Of a stretch of 39,188 nucleotides of DNA, positions 31,452 to 39,188 are shown piece by piece (position 1 is the stretch's first letter; each line of letters starts with the position of its first letter). Below the pieces are notes generated by a model. That model did not search any database, was not told the origin of the DNA, and saw only the letters and a program-made list of their open reading frames with translations. Origin of the DNA: SFHK01 sp045538305. Its GTDB lineage: Bacteria > Bacillota > Clostridia > Christensenellales > Aristaeellaceae. The position numbers and the translations under genes are program-made. The stretch lies in assembly GCA_045538305.1 (NCBI GenBank), contig JAZSRC010000088.1, positions 1-39,188 on the forward strand, written 5' to 3'.

Positions 31452-31916
31452 CTATGCAAAGATCTGTACTTCTTCCCCTTTTTTTACAAGGCTGTAAAGC
31501 AAATCTACATCCCGGTTGGAAAGAGCGATGCAGCCCTGCGTCCAGTCGCCAGTTTTGCCTTCGGGGTTTTCGCCGTGGATCATGATGAAGCCTCCGAGCG
31601 GCGTGTTCCATGGGGGACGCAGGCCGAGAAGGCTGGATAAGCATATGCGGGCGTAAACGAAGGGCGACAGGATGCGCTTCGCCCTTGCCGATTTTGCATC
31701 TTTCCCATTGGGATAACTGAGCCCGAAGGATATATGGAACTTACTCTGAAGATTGATGGTAACAATGCGGTACCTGCCTTCGGGGGTTTTTCCGTCGCCT
31801 TCTTTTGCTTTATCGCCGATGGGAGAAAAACCTAAAGAAATGGGGAAGGCGTGCAGCACCTTGCCATCCTTTTGTATGTATTCGAGGATGCGTTTGGCTT
31901 TGTATATTCTGATCAT
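31452..31916 (-). CDS. L,D-transpeptidase (YkuD domain), 154 aa
   Basis: YkuD-fold cysteine transpeptidase that forms 3-3 peptidoglycan cross-links or attaches proteins to the wall. The active-site region IMIHGENPEG and TQGCIALSNRD carries the conserved His and the nucleophile Cys. It consists of the catalytic domain only, without a signal peptide or LysM/PG-binding domain, so how it reaches the wall is unclear. Its ATG overlaps the stop of the BIG2/NodB gene by 4 bp, so the two proteins are probably made together. Confidence 0.88.
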   Translation of the reverse strand: MIRIYKAKRILEYIQKDGKVLHAFPISLGFSPIGDKAKEGDGKTPEGRYRIVTINLQSKFHISFGLSYPNGKDAKSARAKRILSPFVYARICLSSLLGLRPPWNTPLGGFIMIHGENPEGKTGDWTQGCIALSNRDVDLLYSLVKKGEEVQIFA

Positions 31917-34075
31917 GGCTTTGTTGTGAATACGGCGCTGGTAGAGCCGGTGATTTCGATCAGTTCTGACGCGGTTACAAAGTCGTAGCCGTCAAGGATC
32001 AGCCTGGGAAGTAAAAGGGACAAAGCTTCGGGCGTTTCAGCGGCCGCGTCGTGGAATACGAGGATGGCGGAGTCGAAGCGCGCGCCATACGCGCGGTCAC
32101 AGATTTCCTGAGCGGTTATATCCTTTACCATATCTCCGGAGTCCTGAGACCAGCCTACGAAAGTTCTTTCATCCAAAAAGGACGTAAACAGTTTTACGGA
32201 AAGTTTGGCATCCGGCGCGCGGAGCACGGTAGCCCTCCGGCCAATGGCTTTCTGAATGACATTGTCGGTTCGCTGAAGGCTTTTGGCTATATCTTCAAGC
32301 GTCATGTTGTTTAGGCTTGAATTGGTGTATGTGTGGTTGCCGATTTCATGGTTGGTATCTTTTAACAGCGCTGCCAGTTCCGGCTTGGCCTGTACATTGG
32401 AGCCCAACAGGAAAAATGTCGCGTCCGCGCCGTAGGCCTTTAAAACCTCCAATATCTGCTGGGTACCTGCAGCAGGGCCGTTATCAAAGGTAAGCGCGAT
32501 ATACTTGGTTTGTACAAGCGGGTTTTCCACCACCGTCACGCCGCATTCGCAGGTATGCGCACCGTCTATGGTGCGCGCAGTGATCAGCGCGGTGCCGGGC
32601 TTTCTGGCATACAAAACGCCGTCCACAATGGCGCATATGTCTGGATTGCTGGAAGTATACATCACGCTTACGGCGGGAGAGTTGACGGGCATGGAAATCA
32701 CGCGCGTTTCATGGGAGGTATGCGCCTTCAGCATATAAGAATCTGCATCGAAGGCGATAGACTCGGTTTTGCCCGAAACGCGAATGATTGTACTGGCAGT
32801 AAGACCGTTTTTATCAACCGCTGTAAGGGTGGCGGTTCCGTGCTCCAGGGGTTTAACATAGCCGTTTTCATCAACCGAGCATATCTGAGGATCGTCCACC
32901 GACCACCGGATACCGTTTGCAAAGGCGTCCTCGGGCGTGAATATAAGCTCCGTTTGAATGCCGTCGGCGTGATAATCCACGTCGTAGGCCTTTTTTGCAA
33001 ACTCCATCTTTGAGGGCGCTTCGCCCACATAAACAAGGCATGTGTCTGTAAGGCCGTTTTCGGATGTGGCGGTTACGGTGGCGCTTCCGTTGCCGGCTGC
33101 TGTCAGACGACCGTCCTTTACGGTTACGACGGATTCATCCGAGGTTTTCCAGACCAACACGCAGTCTGCGGCCGATTGCGGCGTGATGATCGGCGCGATG
33201 GTGTAAGTGCGGTTTTCGCGGGACAGCGCGATGCGGTGAACGTCAAACTCCAGTGTTTTTGGAATCTTGGATACGGTTATGGCAGTTTGAGCCTCAACGC
33301 CGTTTGAAGAGGTGCAGGTGATGGTGCATTGACCGATGGCTTTGGCTTGAACCCGTCCGTTTTTATCCACTGTCGCAACGCTTTCGTTGCTGGACGCCCA
33401 TTGAACCGAACGGTCGCGCGCGTTTCCGGGGAATATGTATGCGTCAAGCAGCAGCACCTCTCCCGGATTCAGAAGCGCTTCGGACGGATCGAGCATAATG
33501 GAATTGACCTCGGAGGGTACGTATATGCTCGCGGTTGCCGTCATTCCGTTTACGGCTGTGAGCGTAATAATGGCGGTTCCGCTGCCGACGGCGGTTACAA
33601 GGCCCTTTTCATCCACAGTAGCTACGTTTGGATCGTCCGTCTGCCAGCGAATGCGCTGGTCGTCTGCGTCCTGATTGATGGTGTATTCCATTTGAATGGC
33701 CATTCCGGGTTTAAGTTCTATGTCAGAATCCACAATTGCCAGGCTGGTAACGGGATTGCCCGATACCGTTACGCGGATGGCGGCCGTATCTCCCGATTCG
33801 ATTCGCGCGCGGATCAACGTGCTACCGGCGGCGTGTCCTGTTACCTTTCCGTTTGCGGAAACACTAGCAATATATTCGTTGTCGCTCGACCACAGTACCG
33901 TGTGATCGATCAGATTCACAGGCGTAATTGAAAGATTCAGCGATTTTGTCTCACCGGGCGAAAGCAGAAGCCCGTTCGGCGTTATGGTCAGTGTGTATGT
34001 ACCTGCCGCATGAGCCGGAAGGCAGACGGCTGATAAGAAAATGATTGCAAGTACGACTCCCAACCAACGTTTCAT
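31913..34075 (-). CDS. Secreted protein with six BIG2 domains and a degenerate NodB deacetylase domain, 720 aa
   Basis: Signal peptide (about 1-23, LAIIFLSAVCLPAHA), then six bacterial Ig-like (BIG2) repeats of about 80 aa each (roughly 26-105, 106-186, 187-269, 270-352, 353-433, 434-515), several with the W-x-S-x-(D/N)-x3-A-x-V pattern. From about 525 a NodB/polysaccharide deacetylase domain follows. Motif 1 reads TFDNGP, with Asn532 where the metal-binding Asp is expected. Motif 2 reads HTYTN, with Asn585 for the second metal His. Motif 3 RAP (619-621), W642 and the LVFHD His675 are present. Two of three metal ligands are altered, so deacetylation is doubtful. GAGGGAGG lies before the ATG at 34075. 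Confidence 0.88.
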   Translation of the reverse strand: MKRWLGVVLAIIFLSAVCLPAHAAGTYTLTITPNGLLLSPGETKSLNLSITPVNLIDHTVLWSSDNEYIASVSANGKVTGHAAGSTLIRARIESGDTAAIRVTVSGNPVTSLAIVDSDIELKPGMAIQMEYTINQDADDQRIRWQTDDPNVATVDEKGLVTAVGSGTAIITLTAVNGMTATASIYVPSEVNSIMLDPSEALLNPGEVLLLDAYIFPGNARDRSVQWASSNESVATVDKNGRVQAKAIGQCTITCTSSNGVEAQTAITVSKIPKTLEFDVHRIALSRENRTYTIAPIITPQSAADCVLVWKTSDESVVTVKDGRLTAAGNGSATVTATSENGLTDTCLVYVGEAPSKMEFAKKAYDVDYHADGIQTELIFTPEDAFANGIRWSVDDPQICSVDENGYVKPLEHGTATLTAVDKNGLTASTIIRVSGKTESIAFDADSYMLKAHTSHETRVISMPVNSPAVSVMYTSSNPDICAIVDGVLYARKPGTALITARTIDGAHTCECGVTVVENPLVQTKYIALTFDNGPAAGTQQILEVLKAYGADATFFLLGSNVQAKPELAALLKDTNHEIGNHTYTNSSLNNMTLEDIAKSLQRTDNVIQKAIGRRATVLRAPDAKLSVKLFTSFLDERTFVGWSQDSGDMVKDITAQEICDRAYGARFDSAILVFHDAAAETPEALSLLLPRLILDGYDFVTASELIEITGSTSAVFTTKP

Positions 34076-34110
34076 AGCGCGACATGCCTCCCTCAGTATA
34101 TTATGCTGGT

Positions 34111-34139
34111 ATTATAGTAGATTGTTTGTAAATAGTCAA
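34111..34139 (-). promoter_or_regulatory. Sigma-A promoter of the BIG2/NodB-transpeptidase pair
   Basis: On the minus strand TTGACT (34134-34139), 17 bp spacer, TATAAT (34111-34116). Confidence 0.85.
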
Positions 34140-34197
34140 TGCATTTGAAATGAAAAATACAAATCTCGAAATATAAATGAAATATTTGTGAAATTGC

Positions 34198-34226
34198 TTG
34201 CGAAAATGCGGATTATGCGTTACTAT
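34198..34226 (+). promoter_or_regulatory. Putative promoter of the 89-aa gene
   Basis: TTGCGA (34198-34203), 17 bp spacer, TACTAT (34221-34226), ending 23 bp before the ATG. Each box has four of six consensus bases. Confidence 0.5.
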
Positions 34227-34249
34227 ATGAGAAGAATGGGGGCGTATGT

Positions 34250-34519
34250 ATGCAAATCAAGCTGCCGATAAACGAACTGAAAGTGTTTTTGGAAACCAAC
34301 GAAGACGCGGAAGCCCTTGCGCAGGGCGAATACGTTGTCGATCTTTATGAAGAAGAGCCGCCGATCACGATAAACCTTCGAATTGACGACGAAAAGGTGT
34401 TTGTTCTTGCGGCGGCGCAGCTTTTATATGATGAAGAGCAGGACGGCTGGTATATGGGCGAGCGCGTGGAGGACGAGGAACTGATTACGCGGGCCTTCAT
34501 CAGAGCAATGGAGGCATAG
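34250..34519 (+). CDS. Small acidic protein of unknown function, 89 aa
   Basis: No family recognised. The protein is strongly acidic (EEEPP, DDEK, DEEQDGW, EDEE) with alternating strands (YVVDLY, ITINLRI, KVFVLAAAQLL), suggesting a compact alpha/beta fold without membrane segments. GGGGGCG lies before the ATG. The RadC-like gene begins 1 bp after its stop, so they are co-expressed. Confidence 0.7.
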   Translation: MQIKLPINELKVFLETNEDAEALAQGEYVVDLYEEEPPITINLRIDDEKVFVLAAAQLLYDEEQDGWYMGERVEDEELITRAFIRAMEA

Positions 34520-34520
34520 A

Positions 34521-35237
34521 GTGGATGACAGAGACCTCCTGAAGCAGGAGGCGGTTTCTGCGCTGGGCAATCTGATTCAGAATGTCGACAAAAAACTGTC
34601 CGGTGAGGAATGGGCGAACCGGCTCATGGAAGCCGTTGGCTCCATTCGGTCCATTTATGAATCCAACCGCGAGGATCTTGTATCCGATTGCGGAGCGACA
34701 AGGCCGGTGGCAGAGGCGATTGATATCATTGACGATTTGACCCGCTGCGTCATGAGGGATGAATACAGGAAAAAGCCTGTTATTAAGGACCCCAAAACGG
34801 CTGCGGGATATTTTCAGGCGTTGATGTATGGACGGCATATAGAATACTGCTACCTGATGCTATTGGATGCGCGGGGAAAGATGATAGCATGCCCGCTGAT
34901 GCAGAAGGGTACGATTGACCGATCCGCCGTGTATGTCCGGCATCTTGCCCTTTCGGCGGTACGCGCCAAAGCGAAATACGCAATTGTATCCCACAATCAT
35001 CCCGGTGGAAATATGTTTGCATCGCAGGCGGACGTACAAGTCACGCACGCCGCCATGGAGGCGTTCAATACCGTAGGCGTGATCCTGCTTGACCATCTGA
35101 TTGTGTACGGAGACAGATATGCAAGCATAAGGGAGAGCGGTACGCCTACGGAAAAGATATGGCTGAATCAGAACAAAGAAGATAAGATCCTTATCAAGTG
35201 GCTTTCGAAGGATGCGCCGAAGGCCGGCAGGAGGTAA
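34521..35237 (+). CDS. RadC-like JAMM (JAB) domain protein, 238 aa
   Basis: GTG start at 34521, right after the previous stop. The C-terminal half is a RadC/JAMM domain: SHNHPGG followed by S-x2-D in FASQADVQVT gives the complete H-x-H-x7-S-x2-D metal site; VGVILLDHLIVYGDRYASIRE closes the domain as in RadC. The usual RadC text HNHPSGDPTPS is altered (GGNMFAS), and the N-terminal half (about 1-90) is helical and acidic. RadC proteins have no settled function; roles in DNA repair or recombination have been proposed. Zinc hydrolase activity is possible. Confidence 0.88.
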   Translation: MDDRDLLKQEAVSALGNLIQNVDKKLSGEEWANRLMEAVGSIRSIYESNREDLVSDCGATRPVAEAIDIIDDLTRCVMRDEYRKKPVIKDPKTAAGYFQALMYGRHIEYCYLMLLDARGKMIACPLMQKGTIDRSAVYVRHLALSAVRAKAKYAIVSHNHPGGNMFASQADVQVTHAAMEAFNTVGVILLDHLIVYGDRYASIRESGTPTEKIWLNQNKEDKILIKWLSKDAPKAGRR

Positions 35238-35239
35238 AC

Positions 35240-35956
35240 ATGGCGAAGATTATTTGCCCGAAATGCGGGAAAGCGACGCTCTATGAAGGCGATATGCCGA
35301 AATATTGCGCCCACTGCGCGGGGGAGCTTCCGGAAAAGGGCGCAGATAATGGTGTGGATGCGCTTTTAAAGGAAGCGCTGATAGAGGATGACACTGCCAT
35401 TCGATATCAGCATCTTCTGAAAATCCGGGAAAAGTATCCCGGTCAGTACGCGGTTGAGTTTGAGATTCTTTGCCTTGGCCGATTGTACGAGCGCGGAGGC
35501 AAACCGGATTTTTACCGGATCCCGTTCTGGCCGCTGGCTGCGCTTGATACCCCGCAGGAGTATCCGAAAAAGAAACGCGAGGAAATGCTGAGACATTTCT
35601 TTGAAAATCCGGAGCTTGACAGGGTGCGTGCGCTTTCCGTGAACCCCGATGATTTCATGCAGGAATATCTGGATCGCATGGCCGAGGGATACGTAGATGT
35701 ATTTTTGAAAAGCAGCAGCGCGAATTCCTCCTTTTTTGGCTTCAGAAGGCGCGAAGGTGAAATCATGAGGCGCTGCGCCGTATGCCTGGCGCGAATGATG
35801 GCCAATGTTGAAAACGCGCCATATCCGGATGAAGCGGTTCGCAGCATGCTGGTTAAGGCGCTGTGGAAGGCGTTTGTGCTTTCCTTCCATGCGGAGGGTG
35901 CGGAAAGCTGCCTTGTGGAACAGGCGAAAAAACATGTGAAATACAGGCCGCAATAA
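35240..35956 (+). CDS. Zinc-ribbon protein of unknown function, 238 aa
   Basis: N-terminal zinc ribbon CPKCGK-x13-CAHCAGELPEKG (about 6-31), then a mainly helical domain of about 200 aa with no recognised family. It contains KYPGQYAVEFEILCLGRLYERGG and a later Arg-rich section (FGFRRREGEIMRRCAVC). No membrane segment. The ATG at 35240 lies 2 bp after the RadC-like stop with AGGAGG before it; the frame is open further upstream inside that gene. Third gene of the small operon from 34250. Confidence 0.75.
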   Translation: MAKIICPKCGKATLYEGDMPKYCAHCAGELPEKGADNGVDALLKEALIEDDTAIRYQHLLKIREKYPGQYAVEFEILCLGRLYERGGKPDFYRIPFWPLAALDTPQEYPKKKREEMLRHFFENPELDRVRALSVNPDDFMQEYLDRMAEGYVDVFLKSSSANSSFFGFRRREGEIMRRCAVCLARMMANVENAPYPDEAVRSMLVKALWKAFVLSFHAEGAESCLVEQAKKHVKYRPQ

Positions 35957-36031
35957 AACGAATGTTTGGAACATATAAGCAATGCTATCCGTCTAACGGG
36001 TATGGACGCGTATTTTTAGGAGGAATATATA

Positions 36032-39000
36032 ATGAAGCGATCGACAAGGTTTGTTAGCTTCGCTCTGGCGCTTGCGATGCTGTTTGTATCCAATGCCGGT
36101 ATGGCGGCGGGCATGACGGCGGGAAGCGGCGCGTATGGCGCTTATATGGGCCTGGATGGATCCATCTACCAAACATGGTTTGAGGATCCGGTCGTGGAAG
36201 AGGGAGCCGACTGGATCGTGGGCGTATACGACGGGTATGTATATTATCAGTCGAAAGCCGAAACGGATATAAACGGAAAGCTCACCAGCGCCCTTTACCG
36301 TGCGCCGATGACGCTTGTAACCGACGCGCCCGAAACCGATCGCGGCAGCGCGGAAATGATTGTTGAAAGCGTCAGCGGACACGCCGTGCTCGATCAGAAT
36401 ACGGGCTACATTTATTACGTCAGCGGGCTTGACCAGATGAGTATCAATATCCTTACCTGGTATCCCTCGCTTGGCAAGGTCGATGTTACCGTGCACACCG
36501 CGTTTGAACCGGTTGTCTCGCTTGCGCTTTCGGCCAATGGCCCCGTTTTTTATACGAGAAACGGAAAGTTCTTGTATGTGCACCTTTTAAACCAGGCGAT
36601 CGGGATTCCGATGGATGAGGAGCCCGTTCAGTCCACGGAGCTCTTCGCAGGGGTCGAGGTTGTGCTCACCGAAAGCGGTAAGCTGATGCTGCGCCTGGAT
36701 GCTGTTAATAACATCACCCTGCTCATTGAGGAGGGAGTTCAGGCTTACGCACTGTATGACGACAGCGTATACTATATCCGTAAAACCCGCTGGCTGAGCG
36801 AGATTAATCGCTTTGATCTGGTTACTCAGACGTCAAACGTGCTTTGCCGCACGATGAAGGAATGGCTTGCGCAGCTTGTATGCGCGGGCGATTATCTGTA
36901 CATCATTGATGCGCAGTACACGGTATACCGTGTAAGCCCGGTCACCGGAAAGTATGCTGCCTTTACGCATCTGGGCGAACCCTATCAGGATTATCCTGAA
37001 TACGAGCCGATGCTGGCGGCGGCCGGCGACGAGCTTTTGTTCTATGATCGTCCGCTCGATTCGTCCACCGGCTTGGAAACGAGGTTTTTCTATAATGTAT
37101 ATGTAGGCTCCGAGGAACGCGCGACGCCCACGCCTACGCCTTCTCCCACGCCCACGCCTACGCCTGCACCTACGCCCACGCCCTATGTATACCCCACGCT
37201 GTCTCGCGGAAGCCGTGGAAACGATGTCGTTACGCTTCAGACAAAGCTGGTCGAGCTGGGCTATCTGAACGATAAAATCGACGGTGTTTTCGGCGCAAAG
37301 ACGCAGGCGGCAATCGAATGGCTGCAGGCGGATCAGGGCCTTCCCGTAACGGGCCGTGCGGATAACGAGTTTATGCATAAGCTTGTAAACGGCGAAATCG
37401 GCGCCTATGATCCGTATGTCGCACTTTCTGTAGGGGCATCGGGCGAGCGCGTCGTCAGGCTTCAGAACCGTTTGAAGCAGCTTGGTTATATGGCCGGCGC
37501 GGCAGACGGCAAATACGGAAATGCGACAGCTACGGCTGTTAGACTTTTCCAGCAGGAAAACGGTTTGAACGGTACCGGAAACGCGGATACCGAAACGCTG
37601 AAGGCGCTCTTCTCAGAGAGCGCCAAGGCGTGCCAAAGCTATATAGATTTACAGATCGGCGACAGCGGATACCGCGTCGCTGAACTTATAGACAGGCTGA
37701 TTGAGTTGTACTATCTTCCGTCCAAAGAGGCGGGAAATCAATACACGTCCAACGTACAGTCAGCTGTAAAAATGCTTCAGTCCGAACTCGGATACCGGCA
37801 AACAGGCATTGCAACGGCTTATATACAATCTATACTCTTTTCATCAGGCGCGCCTGAGAACGATGAATACATAGAGCTTACTCGCGGAGATAAAAATAGC
37901 CGCGTACGAGAAATGCAATACCGCCTGATCTACCTTGGTTACATGCCCTCTGGCGCAGACGGAAACTTCGGCTCCAAAACGCTGGCAGCTGTGCAAAAAT
38001 TTCAGGAGCAGGTTGGCCTGACGGCAACAGGTGTGGCAACGGTTGAAACGCTTAAACGCCTGTATGCCGGAAATGCGCCTGTGTACGATCCGTTTACAGC
38101 GTACAGCCCTGCCGTTATCGCCGAAGTATCGGTCAATTCCGCAGATGTATATGATCGTCCGTCTGTGGACGGCGTTCGTCTGGGACGCATGAGCAAGGGT
38201 TCGAAGGTTACCGTTGTTGCTGTCAACAGCGCGTGGGCGCGCATTGTAAATACCTATTCCGGGCAGGGTTATGTGCTTCTGAGTGCGATTACGATAAGCG
38301 AACCGGAACCCACGCCGACTCCGACGCCTGCGCCTACTCCGACCCCGACGCTACCCCCTGTCGTTGATCCGTTTGTTTACCCGACGGAACCTATGCTGGT
38401 GTATGCGGTTGAAGATATCGTGCTTATGTACGAACAGCCATATGATACCGCGGAAGTGATTACAACCATCGCTTACGGAACAATTGTGAATGTGGCGGCT
38501 TATAACGATGTATGGGCGTTGATTGAGTATGAGGACTTTACAGGTTATGTTCTTAAGAGGAGCTTTGCCCTGTATGAAACTCCGGCTGTAACGCCTACTC
38601 CTACGCCGACGCCTATGCCCATGACGCCTGTCGACGAGCCGGTATCCGTTATTGCCATTAATGAATTTGCCTCTATGCACGCGCTTCCCGACGGACTGTC
38701 GGAAATCATATGGTCGATACCTTATGGAGAAGAAGCCGTTATGCTGGCATACAACGAAGTCTGGGCGTATGTTGAGTACATCGGTATTACGGGCTATGTA
38801 CTGAGGAACCAGCTTCAGCTTTATACTCAGCCAGAAGAGACGCCGGAAATCACGCCTACGCCAACGCCCGTTATAACCCCGACGCCCGTACCCATGACGT
38901 TTGTGGATGATCCTGTACCCGTCATGGCAATGAATGAGTTTGTGGCTATGTATGCTGTGCCGGATGAACTGACGGAGATTCAATGGTCAATACCGTATGG

Positions 39001-39188
39001 CGATATTGCATACATGCTTGCGTATAACGATATATGGGCGTATATAGAATACGGCGAACTTACAGGCTACGTGTACAGAAGCCAGCTGATGGTTTACGAA
39101 GAGCCTGAACCCACGCCGGAGCCGGAGGCGCCCCCAGAGCCTACGCCGAAGCCCAGCCTCGAGCCCACGCCCGAGCCCACGCCGGAGC
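36032..39188 (+). CDS. Very large secreted peptidoglycan-binding/SH3 protein, partial (first 1052 aa)
   Basis: ATG at 36032 with AGGAGG eight bases upstream; the frame stays open to the window edge, so the C terminus is missing. Signal peptide (about 1-26, FALALAMLFVSNAGMA). Residues about 30-360 form a beta-rich region with repeated YVYYQS, YIYYVSG, VYYIRK and YLYIID strands, like DUF5050-type propellers. A Thr-Pro linker (364-387) leads to four PG_binding_1 repeats (about 389-457, 462-530, 537-605, 613-680; the third is degenerate), then four SH3-like domains (about 695-755, 788-850, 868-930, 958-1022) separated by Pro-rich linkers (TPTPTP, later PEPTPEP). It should be a cell-wall-bound surface protein; a catalytic or anchor domain may follow outside the window. 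Confidence 0.85.
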   Translation, partial: MKRSTRFVSFALALAMLFVSNAGMAAGMTAGSGAYGAYMGLDGSIYQTWFEDPVVEEGADWIVGVYDGYVYYQSKAETDINGKLTSALYRAPMTLVTDAPETDRGSAEMIVESVSGHAVLDQNTGYIYYVSGLDQMSINILTWYPSLGKVDVTVHTAFEPVVSLALSANGPVFYTRNGKFLYVHLLNQAIGIPMDEEPVQSTELFAGVEVVLTESGKLMLRLDAVNNITLLIEEGVQAYALYDDSVYYIRKTRWLSEINRFDLVTQTSNVLCRTMKEWLAQLVCAGDYLYIIDAQYTVYRVSPVTGKYAAFTHLGEPYQDYPEYEPMLAAAGDELLFYDRPLDSSTGLETRFFYNVYVGSEERATPTPTPSPTPTPTPAPTPTPYVYPTLSRGSRGNDVVTLQTKLVELGYLNDKIDGVFGAKTQAAIEWLQADQGLPVTGRADNEFMHKLVNGEIGAYDPYVALSVGASGERVVRLQNRLKQLGYMAGAADGKYGNATATAVRLFQQENGLNGTGNADTETLKALFSESAKACQSYIDLQIGDSGYRVAELIDRLIELYYLPSKEAGNQYTSNVQSAVKMLQSELGYRQTGIATAYIQSILFSSGAPENDEYIELTRGDKNSRVREMQYRLIYLGYMPSGADGNFGSKTLAAVQKFQEQVGLTATGVATVETLKRLYAGNAPVYDPFTAYSPAVIAEVSVNSADVYDRPSVDGVRLGRMSKGSKVTVVAVNSAWARIVNTYSGQGYVLLSAITISEPEPTPTPTPAPTPTPTLPPVVDPFVYPTEPMLVYAVEDIVLMYEQPYDTAEVITTIAYGTIVNVAAYNDVWALIEYEDFTGYVLKRSFALYETPAVTPTPTPTPMPMTPVDEPVSVIAINEFASMHALPDGLSEIIWSIPYGEEAVMLAYNEVWAYVEYIGITGYVLRNQLQLYTQPEETPEITPTPTPVITPTPVPMTFVDDPVPVMAMNEFVAMYAVPDELTEIQWSIPYGDIAYMLAYNDIWAYIEYGELTGYVYRSQLMVYEEPEPTPEPEAPPEPTPKPSLEPTPEPTPE
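37122..37190 (+). repeat. Thr-Pro codon repeat (linker)
   Basis: Run of ACGCCT/ACGCCC hexamers coding for alternating Thr-Pro with a few Ser and Ala, between the beta-rich region and the first peptidoglycan-binding domain. Similar runs occur at about 38310-38350, 38590-38625, 38850-38895 and from 39108 to the window end, where Glu-Pro joins in. Such hexamers can change copy number by slippage without breaking the frame. Confidence 0.85.
38395..39105 (+). repeat. Three diverged SH3-like coding repeats
   Basis: Three units of about 200-250 bp each code for a closely similar domain (for example IVNVAAYNDVWALIEYEDFT, EEAVMLAYNEVWAYVEY, DIAYMLAYNDIWAYIEYGEL). Units two and three are more alike than either is to the first, indicating recent duplication. 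An earlier SH3-like domain (about 38114-38290) is more distant. Confidence 0.75.

Noticed and set aside
31243..31497. Open frame starting inside tRNA-Arg
   Set aside because: It runs through the tRNA 3' half, the terminator and the long hairpin; no binding site.
38310..39188. Repeats considered as a CRISPR array or tandem non-coding repeat
   Set aside because: The repeats lie in frame in a secreted protein and code for SH3-like domains and Pro-rich linkers; there are no uniform repeats with unique spacers.

Overview
The window looks like chromosomal core DNA from a Gram-positive anaerobe of the Firmicutes, probably class Clostridia. A Christensenellales-like lineage is possible but is inference only. 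The grounds are AGGAGG-type ribosome binding sites before nearly every gene, several near-consensus sigma-A promoters, Rnf and HemZ enzymes, SepF and DivIVA division proteins, a lipoprotein pathway (Lgt, LspA), a DUF5685/J-protein pair, and secreted proteins with Thr-Pro linkers. No phage, transposase, integrase or CRISPR array was seen.

Minus strand, 13537 down to 38: one long co-directional run, secD-secF-recJ-relA-dtd-MBL hydrolase-hemZ-cyclophilin lipoprotein-tandem cyclophilin-rnfC-cyclophilin. It is driven by a TTGACT-17-TATAAT promoter at 13586-13614. The secDF-recJ-rel-dtd-hemZ order is a known Firmicute arrangement. Here apt is absent between recJ and rel, and the usual hisS-aspS end is replaced by three cyclophilin genes (four domains) with a lone rnfC among them. 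A radical SAM gene of unknown substrate is read divergently and ends at a hairpin terminator.

Minus strand, 20707 down to 14938: an alpha/beta-hydrolase-like protein without its nucleophile serine, then a transcript holding a 21-codon leader ORF, an intrinsic terminator, a heterodimeric ABC exporter (one NBD with Asp for the catalytic Glu, the other with an LSTGQ signature) and a PHP phosphoesterase. The end of the leader ORF can pair over 9 bp with the first arm of the terminator. This is the layout of ribosome-mediated attenuation and is the most interesting system in the window.

Plus strand, 20977 to 22907: a membrane zinc-ribbon protein, a DUF5685 protein and a J-domain protein, convergent with and slightly overlapping lgt. 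Plus strand, 23990 to 31110: HlyD-like protein-yggS-sepF-yggT-divIVA, a DUF5665 protein, lspA and an RluA-type pseudouridine synthase (no ileS or T-box between divIVA and lspA), then a PRC-barrel gene behind a hairpin that buries its ribosome binding site, an overlapping 54-codon membrane gene, and an AI-2E family permease. A tRNA-Arg(ACG) with a perfect promoter follows.

31452 to 39188: a minus-strand pair made of a six-BIG2 protein with a metal-site-degenerate NodB domain and a translationally coupled L,D-transpeptidase. On the plus strand follow a small acidic protein, a RadC-like JAMM protein, a zinc-ribbon protein, and the first 1052 codons of a very large secreted protein with four peptidoglycan-binding domains and at least four SH3-like domains on Pro-rich linkers, cut by the window edge. 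Cell envelope functions dominate the right half.
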